From Nitrososphaerota archaeon (GTDB lineage Archaea > Thermoproteota > Nitrososphaeria > Conexivisphaerales > DTJL01): a stretch of DNA of 64,000 nucleotides. Position 1 is the stretch's first letter. Every line of letters begins with the position of its first letter. The notes beneath the pieces are model-generated. The model was not told the origin of the DNA and made no database searches. It was given only the letters and a program-made list of their open reading frames with translations. Positions 10,901 through 18,223 of the stretch are shown here, piece by piece. The stretch is from assembly GCA_021324115.1 (NCBI GenBank), contig JAJPJS010000008.1:146160-210159 (forward strand), in the 5' to 3' direction. The translations under genes were made by a program, and so were the position numbers.

Positions 10901-12275
10901 GAGTATTCAGGGACTCTCCATCCAGTCGTGCCCTCCGTCTGCATTTTCGCAATACACGCAACAGCTTCAACTCATGAGTTATATCGGTCCTCAGTATGGC
11001 GCTCGTTCTGTGGCAAGTATACTTGTAATTGGAAATAACCCGCCCCAGACTCTTATGGGAGACCTAGAGGCAATCGCCAATGTTCAGTTTGTTCGAATAC
11101 AACCCGGCTCCGATAGTCCACCCTTGGTGAATCTTTCAGCATACACAGCCGTAATCTGGACAGCGTCCGAGCCGGTTGGGACGAATATACAGACATTATT
11201 CTATAATTACGTGCAATCCGGAGGCAGGTTGATTTTTGTAGGATATCCTCCAGACTGGGGGGTGAATTTGTTAGGCTTCAATCCAACGGAAATCCAATCT
11301 TACAAGCTATCAGCCAATTTGTCTTACACTAGGCAGCTTACAATTTTCACGGCCCACACACCATACTCCAGCGGTCTATCCTTAGGTCATCCTACACCAA
11401 ATTCTACGCTTGCTGTTGGAAACGATGTCCTGGTTTCGACCAACCAGTTTGGGTCCGGGATTGTCGTGGTACTTGAATCAACACAGAATATATTCGCTTT
11501 ATCCTTAGCCTCTCCACCCATTCAAATGCTGTCGAATGTGATTCAATACATATCGACTGGATCTCCCTCGCCTATTTGGTTCAACTTGGGACCCACGCCT
11601 GTATCACAACAGCAGATCACGGCATCGCTTTCAGGAATTCCCGGTGGTCCGCTAGAAGTATGGATTTCCAATCCAACCAACACCACCTTTACCGCCGGCA
11701 TTGGCATTAACGCTTCTGCAGTTGGAATGAATGGAGCTTGGAAGGTTATTGATCCTCTGTCTCTTACTTCAATGAATGGCACGGCGAAAACGATCACGTA
11801 CACCATGATATTGAGCAATTACAGCTGGGATGTGATTTACATCGAACCGCAGCGAAGTGACTTCATCATCCAATATACAAATATCAGATTGCTTGATCAG
11901 TTAACTTACCCAACTCAGACCGTATATTACCTGGAAGGTACATACAACGAAACGGCCCTCTTCGTCGTTCCAGTCCATTCCAGCATCAGATCTGTTTCGG
12001 TGGACGCCGGCGAAAGCCTTCCACAGTACGGTATTGCTCAGGCTTTGTTCAACGCTTCGCATGGCTGGTACTATAACTCGTCTAGTGCTACCCTCTTTGT
12101 GAAGTACAACTCTTCAGGGCTTGATACGGTGAGAATATTCATTTCATCCACTCCTGCCACACCTTTCCAGGAGTTCATAACTGTCTGGGGACTTCCCGTA
12201 CTCGCTGCGCTCGCAGCTGTAGAGGGTTTGACATTTTTCGTATTCAGGATGAAGAATACCCCCAAGCTTCGATAG
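7944..12275 (+). CDS. Giant secreted surface protein with TIM-barrel-like and amidotransferase-like domains
   Basis: A 1443-residue exported protein. A signal peptide or uncleaved anchor covers residues 10-40 (ending SASAQQ). Residues about 80-230 contain the strands VLLDIGWQNY, a long helix and SWIGLGAG, reminiscent of a glycoside-hydrolase TIM barrel. Two or more beta-rich modules follow (residues 250-860). A flavodoxin-like or class-I-amidotransferase-like domain (about 1025-1110, VRIQPGSD and GGRLIFVGYPPDWG) resembles the trimerisation domain of GH42-type enzymes. A single membrane helix lies near residue 1415, followed by a basic tail. Many N-x-S/T sites suggest N-glycosylation. It is homologous in layout and short motifs to the minus-strand protein at 18,224. 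I infer an extracellular glycan-active or cell-wall protein; catalytic residues are not established. Confidence 0.75.
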   Translation: MMVFSSKGSRIFTLSILLVILVSSNSMVLSSRSDSASAQQFSSGIPPTYGISELSPSNAINQSVLFSATRGDPSVSALEGFIEQKLLPFDIRLVLLDIGWQNYKVGEVPYEQWVNNWLTACDSLGVGNVLSIPQLTTLGINSTWVDSLLAIDPSARTFDALGRPINFFSFDNPDVTTYLESDLSLLLSYYGNHTSWIGLGAGVPYSNPYYQGSSEVPVMGYSNFSIQSFMNSVYYFRDVNTSGFLPNGLPDPLWNTFVNTSQTIQLSSGVWMESVPYRVSGNGSMGTTVRIRFYLPANVSEISFSWYGYRVGHPGPLLLQPFSDVNGVPGNNLTPVPIEDPAQNVGSSPGWQTSPALNMSLASGWYWLFISNPIANDSGYYYVYQRAYQVTDAEQVQLLGNSVQNITSPILEVLQNGNPIQVYPYQQDVPNPQPTQNFIATHSFSFNTVFLFLSDRAYNPINATVEVIDLNSGAIVGEGILSQALLQGVQNWSPVLLNKTVSAIQGHMYEIRVVEPPQSQDSWATVLRGVFTNPSSSGFQNQSSYLLFRLELLSFSGGLLTSDRITSNGRDAVRNGFLDAVRIIPSSNETMESFSILMKNLFSNGENYTGQGTFTVSVRPSSSKGNFPSNITLESISVPGSKVPQNGWVNITGFHVSLTKGDPYWIVMSSNSSSGFSLARLTSAYKYQVLVSPNNGTSWIYPFEGPTELSFMVNTTGESFGNFIEAIPEIQLSGSQEYAQPFSVSAPTEAVGVYMGIIERANLLPLGSALKVSIHPDNGKNAPSGITLASGLYSGYNLTFYSPDQIQFSTIAMLSPGIKYWLVVQPTNGTYDVDPVEYSARPPGLPANWTALISPDSGKTWSRISNFTTILSYELITPAVSNPTLSTYQISSFLAEYHGTPIDSQEPHGWNAYIKSSQIETFEDLVSEAVIDTGRNFHFFIDKGNSLTFLANSGALDAVVPMNLGSCSELVSALLDTFPQSYTQYLSIQGLSIQSCPPSAFSQYTQQLQLMSYIGPQYGARSVASILVIGNNPPQTLMGDLEAIANVQFVRIQPGSDSPPLVNLSAYTAVIWTASEPVGTNIQTLFYNYVQSGGRLIFVGYPPDWGVNLLGFNPTEIQSYKLSANLSYTRQLTIFTAHTPYSSGLSLGHPTPNSTLAVGNDVLVSTNQFGSGIVVVLESTQNIFALSLASPPIQMLSNVIQYISTGSPSPIWFNLGPTPVSQQQITASLSGIPGGPLEVWISNPTNTTFTAGIGINASAVGMNGAWKVIDPLSLTSMNGTAKTITYTMILSNYSWDVIYIEPQRSDFIIQYTNIRLLDQLTYPTQTVYYLEGTYNETALFVVPVHSSIRSVSVDAGESLPQYGIAQALFNASHGWYYNSSSATLFVKYNSSGLDTVRIFISSTPATPFQEFITVWGLPVLAALAAVEGLTFFVFRMKNTPKLR

Positions 12276-12287
12276 GTTCAATACAAT

Positions 12288-13088
12288 TTGAAGCCAACGA
12301 CTCCCATCTACTCTATCTGTATTACAAATTTCAATGAAGAATCTACTTTGCGAGAAAGTTTAGACTCGATCCTGTGTCAAATCGATACGAGCTATGAGGT
12401 GATAGTCGTCGACCAAAATAGTACCGACAGGTCGCGGCTTATCCTCGAGGAGTACCAGAATACAAACAAGATCAAATTGTATCACATGAGGGTCCGTAAT
12501 AGAGGGATGGGTAGACAATACGCCTTCGAGAAATCCAGTGGATATTACATTATTTCCAACATGGATACGGATGATATATTCAACTCTAATCTGAAAATAT
12601 TACTGGAAGGCTACAGAAAATATGCAGAAGGTAAGCTTCTTTGGGCGAGAAATAGAGCGGCAGATTCTCACTGGGGCGAGGGGCATATCACCGTTGTTCC
12701 AAGGTCGTTACTTATTGAGCTAGGCGGATGGCATGATTTGCATATCTGGGAGGATTGGGAGCTGGCATCTAGGGCGGCCAAGATAAAACGCTATTGCTGG
12801 ACAGATTTTCAGCTCATAGCGAAATTAAACCCTCATCCAGAGCGGATACGTGCTGATAGGAAATTCTGGTATCGCGTAATCAGTTACAGAGAAATGCGTA
12901 GAGTAGGTAAACAGATATTCACGCCTGATGAAGATGTCTCCACCTTTCAACACCTCGCTTCGATCTTTGCTTGGTGCCTGTCTATGATGAAAAGAAGTTA
13001 TAGGGACCCGTTCAACGCATATTTTGACTGTCAAGGCGAAGAATACCACATACAAGGCTGGGACATAGAATCACCACACTATTCCTGA
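12288..13088 (+). CDS. Glycosyltransferase family 2 (GT-A fold)
   Basis: A 266-residue GT2-type enzyme. The N terminus has the canonical ICITNFNEESTLRESLDSI strand-helix, then VIVVDQNSTDRS, and the metal-binding DxD-like MDTDD at about residues 86-90. A WEDWEL segment near residue 155 matches the acceptor-side ED motif of the family. No membrane span is visible. The TTG start lies 12 nt after the giant secreted protein, so it is still part of the long operon. Its TGA stop is embedded in a perfect 12-bp palindrome (13,085-13,096). It would add a single sugar to the same glycan as the GT4 enzymes. Confidence 0.88.
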   Translation: MKPTTPIYSICITNFNEESTLRESLDSILCQIDTSYEVIVVDQNSTDRSRLILEEYQNTNKIKLYHMRVRNRGMGRQYAFEKSSGYYIISNMDTDDIFNSNLKILLEGYRKYAEGKLLWARNRAADSHWGEGHITVVPRSLLIELGGWHDLHIWEDWELASRAAKIKRYCWTDFQLIAKLNPHPERIRADRKFWYRVISYREMRRVGKQIFTPDEDVSTFQHLASIFAWCLSMMKRSYRDPFNAYFDCQGEEYHIQGWDIESPHYS

Positions 13089-13096
13089 CGCGTCAG
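13085..13096. repeat. Perfect 12-bp palindrome over the GT2 stop codon
   Basis: CTGACGCGTCAG reads the same on both strands and contains the TGA stop of the upstream GT2 gene. It lies at the start of the only sizeable gap (39 nt) near the end of the operon. It may bind a dimeric regulator or be incidental; there is no loop or following T-run, so a terminator is unlikely. Confidence 0.5.
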
Positions 13097-13127
13097 ATCG
13101 AATTTCTGTCAACGGACGATAGTTGAA

Positions 13128-14291
13128 TTGAGAATAGCACAAGTGGGAGTTTACTTCGCTCCATTCATGGTAGGAGGCGCAGAATGGTATATGCTTAACG
13201 TTTCAAAGGAACTTGCAAGAAGAGGCAACGAGGTACACGTATTTACAGCTGAAAAGTACAAAGGAACCACACTCCCCCGGCAAGAAACAATAGATGGAGT
13301 TACCGTTCACAGAATTCCACTCAGGTTTGACCTGTCATACAGACTCAAGTTATGGGATGGCCTGGGAGACTCGATCAAATCTTTTGATTTCGATGTGGTA
13401 CATGCCTACGATTACGCCCAACCTCACACGGCAATAGCGATGCGGGCTGGCAAGGATATGGGCTCCAAAAACATCATCACTGTATTCGACGTACACTCGA
13501 TGATTCCGAGACCATGGTACAAACAACTCCCTATGAGACGAATTGAGCGGTACTTTGCTGAAAGATCATTCCCGCTTTCAGACAAAGTGCTGGTAAGAGC
13601 ACCGGAACTCATTCTTCCTTTGGAAGGTTTAGGAGTGTCTAGGGATAAAATCATCGTTACACCATCAGGTATTCTCGAGAGCGCACTCGAGCCTGCAGAT
13701 GGTCAGATCTTCCTAAAGGAGCACGGCATAGAAGGTTCGCCGGTAATTCTGTATTTTGGCAGGATGAACCCACTGAAAGGACCCCAGCATCTGATAGAAG
13801 CTGCGCCACGAGTACTTCAAACCTTTCCCAAGGCCACCTTTCTTCTCATAGGACCAGACCAAGGGGGTTACGCAGCCAAACTAAATAGGAAAGTCAAGCA
13901 GCTAGGGATAGAGAACAACGTTCGAATCATGGAGCCAATTTATGAGCATGTTAGCAAGATGCAAGCCTTCGCCTCATGCGATATTTTTGTTCTTCCCACA
14001 TCCTACGAGGGAACAAGTCAATCCATTTTCGAAGCTATGGCGCAAGGCAAGCCAGTCGTCTCGACTAGGACGGGAGGGATTCCGTTTCAGGTGGATGACG
14101 GCGTGGATGGTATACTTCTTCCGCTTCCCGTATCTGTTAGCCAACTTGGTGATACTTTGGTCGAGCTGTTATCAGACAAGCATAAAGCACATACAATCAG
14201 CGTAAACGCAAAGCAAAAAGCCGCTAAATTTACGTATAATTCGTTGGTGGACAAACTTCTCGGAATCTACGAGGGCAAATACACAACTTGA
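13128..14291 (+). CDS. Glycosyltransferase family 4 (GT-B fold)
   Basis: A 387-residue GT4 enzyme. The N-terminal loop FAPFMVGGAEWYMLN, the linker phosphate-binding ILYFGRMNPLKGPQHLI, the LLIGPDQGGY segment and the E-x7-E donor motif YEGTSQSIFEAMAQGKPVV followed by RTGGIPFQV are all intact. It starts at TTG 13,128 after a 39-nt gap and ends with TTGA shared with the next large secreted protein, again indicating coupled translation. It is the fourth GT4 of this operon, so the glycan has at least five differently transferred residues if every enzyme acts once, counting the GT2. Confidence 0.92.
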   Translation: MRIAQVGVYFAPFMVGGAEWYMLNVSKELARRGNEVHVFTAEKYKGTTLPRQETIDGVTVHRIPLRFDLSYRLKLWDGLGDSIKSFDFDVVHAYDYAQPHTAIAMRAGKDMGSKNIITVFDVHSMIPRPWYKQLPMRRIERYFAERSFPLSDKVLVRAPELILPLEGLGVSRDKIIVTPSGILESALEPADGQIFLKEHGIEGSPVILYFGRMNPLKGPQHLIEAAPRVLQTFPKATFLLIGPDQGGYAAKLNRKVKQLGIENNVRIMEPIYEHVSKMQAFASCDIFVLPTSYEGTSQSIFEAMAQGKPVVSTRTGGIPFQVDDGVDGILLPLPVSVSQLGDTLVELLSDKHKAHTISVNAKQKAAKFTYNSLVDKLLGIYEGKYTT

Positions 14292-17200
14292 ACCATCCAT
14301 CTAATAGGAAGGTATCTGTGCTTCTGGTCATTCTTGCCATAGTGATCTCTTCAACTCAGCTTCCCTCAATACCCGGTCGTGCAGCTCTGCCTGAGGCGAG
14401 CATTCCCCAGTCATCGGTGTCTCCGCAGGTTCAATCCAGCTTGAAAGCATTGGCCATCGTCTCGAGTACTGACATGTATCAGCCACCATACACAGAGCAG
14501 GTCGCCATAAATATCATGCGTAGCTGGGGCATACCATTTGATGTTGTTGCGGTAGGCTCTCTTAGCCCAGCAACCTTCTGGAACTTCCAGTCCAATTCAA
14601 GCAGATATCAGTTTGCAGTTTACTTCGGTTCAGCTTCCATGTCCACCGAAGGAACCGACCCACCATTAGCTGTCAAAGCGATAGAATCTGCAATACACAA
14701 CGGGACCAACTTTCTTTTCGTCGGTCCCGCAGTAGTCCCATACCAGCAATATTTCGGCCTTTCTGGATATACCGATTGCCCCAACCAGCCTCAAAACGGC
14801 GCGGGAGTTTGTGGCGAAACGTTGGCATTTGGAGTTCTTCAGAATTTCTCTGGAGTAATGCCCGGTTCTCCGTCATTCTACAGAGGTGAGGTGTTCAGCT
14901 CTTCTGGTACAACTCTGACCGACACAGCCATGCCCGTTGTCTCATGGAATGGCACTGGCACCGAGTTCATGAATGCTACCGTGGGGAGCGCCAACCTCTT
15001 CGAGCCGAATGTCATATACCGGAATCTGAACGGAACTCAGTTATGGTGGTGGGGTGGCACCGAAGGCCAATATGCCTTTTATCGAGAAGGATGGCAGGAA
15101 GTATTCTATAATACAGCAGATGCCTACAATGCACCGCAATTATTTGCGTCTACATTCGAGCCGGAGATAGACCTTTTCTACTACGCTCTTGAGAATATCA
15201 CTTCTGTCAATGTTGGAATCCTTCCCTGGTCCACAGGCGGGTCCGCAGAAGTGATCCGAGCCGAAGACCATGCTTCCATGTGTCAGTACAGTCAGTGCGG
15301 TGCCGTCACTGGCGTGATTCAGGCTCTTTTCAAGAGAGGTCTCGTGGGGGAGATAAATGTGGATTTGAATGGCTGGAGCGATTCGGTTGAGCACGTCGTT
15401 TCTCCCACACTTCCACCCGGCGTTGTTCCACCTCCTAACACAGTCCCTGGTTACGTATACTACGGGAACATGGGCGCGACTTGGAATGATACCTACTTTG
15501 CGTTGGCCGCAGTGGTTGACAACAAGAGTTCGACCACACGACTCACACCTACCAACATTGTATCGGGGGGTGTGTATTCTCAGCCTATAGATTTCATAGA
15601 TGGAAACACCACAGAAATTACTCAGGTTTCGGTGCTTGTAAATACATCATCATCAGCGGTCTGGAGGCTTGACCTTGCAGGGTCAAGCGGACAACTCCTG
15701 TATGTTTCCCCGCCCCAGACCTCCGTCGGCCCCAATCCCATGTGGATCAATTTTTCAGTGAACGTTCAGGGGAATCAGCAATCTTCTGGTGTCCCGAATT
15801 CGATTCAAGGAATCCTGAAACTGCAGCTGAACGTGACCTCCGGTGAAGTGAGTTGGTGGCGTGGTCAGAACCAGACCGACTACATCATTTTGGGAAGAAG
15901 CAACTGGGACATTGTGTATATAGCGAGGGTCGGCACGGCTAACTTCAGCAACTCCGTGCCCCTGGTTCCCGACAGCATTCTCATGGCAAATGGTGAACCT
16001 TACGCCCAGGATAACAGAACCATAGTCTTCGACCCCCAGGATAACATGACTTACCCAGGCGAACTTCATCCCGCCGACATCGTTGGCGAATTCAATCAAG
16101 GTGCACCCGGAGGAGTCAACTTTGAAGTATTTTTCACGCTTTATGACTGGGAACATTACGGCATGAATGCCATACACAACTTCCAGAACCTGGCGGCTAA
16201 GGGTTGGGTTGTGGACACGAACGGGTGGACTCATGCAAAGGATACACTGAATGATGCGGATAACGATTTTAGGTTCGGAAATGGATCAATTATGCCGCCG
16301 TCTGAACAAAAAATCAGGATCGACTCGATTGTCACGTATTTTAATGATTTAATTGGTCCGGGAAACTGGTCTAGATACTGGGCATTTGGAACAGATGCTT
16401 ACACATACTACCCCGCGCTTCAGCAGATTCAGGAAGCGGGATTCACCTATGCACAGCTCTCAACACAAGCATCCTCCACGCTGGATTATGTTCTTGCGGG
16501 GTACTGGAAGACAACACCCTCGGGTTTGTACTCAATTGACCAATCGCAGAAGGCGGTCAATGGTATATCTTGGCAAAATGCTGTCACTTACAACCAGACA
16601 AGGGAAGAATTTGGGGTCATATCCACCCATTCGGACTCTAATTATCCTTACAATGATTATGAGCTGGCATCTCAAAATGGCTGGACTAGTGGATATGGTA
16701 TTGCAGATACGTGGTTCTGTGGTACCACAACCAGATGTTTTGATTTTTGGTCCGCCACCATGCAGATGCTTATGAATGGAACTAGCAAGTACAGTTTTGA
16801 CATGACGGGCAATTCCGGGCATCTTTCCTTGATTGTCAACACAGGTGGCTCCCAAATAAACGCGGCGATTTACAGTGACCCATTGGTGTTCCGCGTACCT
16901 GAAAGCATAGGGGGACTCTACCTGTATTCGATAGGAGATAATGCTAGTATTGGTAGGCTGGCACCGCAGGAAGGTGGCAGCTATTACTACTACATAATCG
17001 GTCGGGGGGCGGGTTGGCTAAACATCACCGCAGAATATGGTATCGCTAAGCGGGTGGTTGGTCAGACTGTTCAGGTAAATCTTATACCGTTTCCAGATTC
17101 AACGCCGCTCAATTCGACGAACACATTCACACTGCTGTACTTGCGTAACGGTACGACCGTCCCGATGCCATTGGGGGCAGTACCCAACGATACGATCGTT

Positions 17201-18205
17201 GTCGACCCTGGGAGTTCGATGACAATATCTGGCGTCTCTATCGCTTCAGGCTCACACAGGGCGTGGACCATATCGGGAAACATGTCTCCTCTAGTTATAA
17301 ACCTGACCGGGGCTAGGATATACAACTACACATTCTATTATTATGAGTTGTTTAACGTAACTGTGGCCAATGATCTGCTATTCGGAGGAACTCCTCCTCT
17401 GTTCAATGTTACTTATACTACGATACCGGGTACAGATAATGCAACTCCCGTATCGAAGACCGCCCCTCTTAATTCATCGGTCTGGATGTTGAGCGGCACG
17501 GATTGGAACGTGGTGAGGCAATATACTTCACGAAACGGCACCGAAAGATGGATTCTTGTGGGAGCCGTGTCAGGGGAAGTAAATCAAAGTGGTGTTTATG
17601 TAGAAAATTACTATCATCAGTTCCTTCAGAACATTCAATTCTCAATGCTTTATGGAAGCAGCTTTGATACACCATCGGCATCGGGCTATCAGGATGGCAA
17701 ATTGGTTTCCATTCAGCTGAATCAGGAACCGACCAATTACTGGTTTGACGCCTATGGTTCAATCAACTTCACGAATCCTATTTCCGGTATCACTGGCGAA
17801 AGGTGGGAAACCGGGATGGCATCGGTTCCAGCAGACCAGCCCAGCATGGTCAATGTGACATACTTCCATCAGTATTATCTGACTTTTACGGCTTCGAAGC
17901 CAAACGAAGGTGCAGTCCCGAAAGGCGGTTGGTATAACTCCTCATCGCTGTCAATCAACGCACTTCCCAACAAAGGCTTTCTGTTCCGGCAGTGGAGCAC
18001 AAACTCCAGCGGGCTTGATATCATATCCCCCACCCAGCAGAGTACCAGGATCATTATCAACGGACCAGGAGTAGTCGTTGCTATATTCTATCCTGCGGTT
18101 AATTATTATTTTATTGCTCTCGTCACAGGCGTATTGCTCCTGGGAATATTCCTTGTCATTATGATATTCTTCCTCTTCTGGCGGAAAAGAGCAGTCCCAT
18201 TATAG
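14288..18205 (+). CDS. Giant secreted membrane-anchored protein with deacetylase-like core and B-repeat-like end
   Basis: A 1305-residue exported protein: signal peptide at residues 8-34, a single C-terminal membrane helix (about 1275-1297) and an Arg/Lys-rich tail. Residues 50-200 form a Rossmann-like or DUF2194-like module (LKALAIVSSTDMY, NFLFVGPAVVPYQQYFGL). VIRAEDHASM near residue 320 and FEVFFTLYDWEHY plus NGWTHAKD near 612-650 resemble, weakly, the motif order of polysaccharide deacetylases, separated by a beta-rich insert (about 430-560). Residues 1190-1265 resemble InlB-type B repeats (GFLFRQWSTNSSG). It has very many N-x-S/T sites. It probably acts on or within the exported glycan layer; the enzyme assignment is an inference, since the metal ligands do not match the classic motif exactly. 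Confidence 0.7.
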   Translation: MNHPSNRKVSVLLVILAIVISSTQLPSIPGRAALPEASIPQSSVSPQVQSSLKALAIVSSTDMYQPPYTEQVAINIMRSWGIPFDVVAVGSLSPATFWNFQSNSSRYQFAVYFGSASMSTEGTDPPLAVKAIESAIHNGTNFLFVGPAVVPYQQYFGLSGYTDCPNQPQNGAGVCGETLAFGVLQNFSGVMPGSPSFYRGEVFSSSGTTLTDTAMPVVSWNGTGTEFMNATVGSANLFEPNVIYRNLNGTQLWWWGGTEGQYAFYREGWQEVFYNTADAYNAPQLFASTFEPEIDLFYYALENITSVNVGILPWSTGGSAEVIRAEDHASMCQYSQCGAVTGVIQALFKRGLVGEINVDLNGWSDSVEHVVSPTLPPGVVPPPNTVPGYVYYGNMGATWNDTYFALAAVVDNKSSTTRLTPTNIVSGGVYSQPIDFIDGNTTEITQVSVLVNTSSSAVWRLDLAGSSGQLLYVSPPQTSVGPNPMWINFSVNVQGNQQSSGVPNSIQGILKLQLNVTSGEVSWWRGQNQTDYIILGRSNWDIVYIARVGTANFSNSVPLVPDSILMANGEPYAQDNRTIVFDPQDNMTYPGELHPADIVGEFNQGAPGGVNFEVFFTLYDWEHYGMNAIHNFQNLAAKGWVVDTNGWTHAKDTLNDADNDFRFGNGSIMPPSEQKIRIDSIVTYFNDLIGPGNWSRYWAFGTDAYTYYPALQQIQEAGFTYAQLSTQASSTLDYVLAGYWKTTPSGLYSIDQSQKAVNGISWQNAVTYNQTREEFGVISTHSDSNYPYNDYELASQNGWTSGYGIADTWFCGTTTRCFDFWSATMQMLMNGTSKYSFDMTGNSGHLSLIVNTGGSQINAAIYSDPLVFRVPESIGGLYLYSIGDNASIGRLAPQEGGSYYYYIIGRGAGWLNITAEYGIAKRVVGQTVQVNLIPFPDSTPLNSTNTFTLLYLRNGTTVPMPLGAVPNDTIVVDPGSSMTISGVSIASGSHRAWTISGNMSPLVINLTGARIYNYTFYYYELFNVTVANDLLFGGTPPLFNVTYTTIPGTDNATPVSKTAPLNSSVWMLSGTDWNVVRQYTSRNGTERWILVGAVSGEVNQSGVYVENYYHQFLQNIQFSMLYGSSFDTPSASGYQDGKLVSIQLNQEPTNYWFDAYGSINFTNPISGITGERWETGMASVPADQPSMVNVTYFHQYYLTFTASKPNEGAVPKGGWYNSSSLSINALPNKGFLFRQWSTNSSGLDIISPTQQSTRIIINGPGVVVAIFYPAVNYYFIALVTGVLLLGIFLVIMIFFLFWRKRAVPL

Positions 18206-18223
18206 GAACTGCGGCGTGAACAA

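Noticed and set aside
15755-16234. Open frame of 159 codons on the minus strand
   Set aside because: Shadow of the 1305-aa secreted protein with no recognisable domain or promoter.
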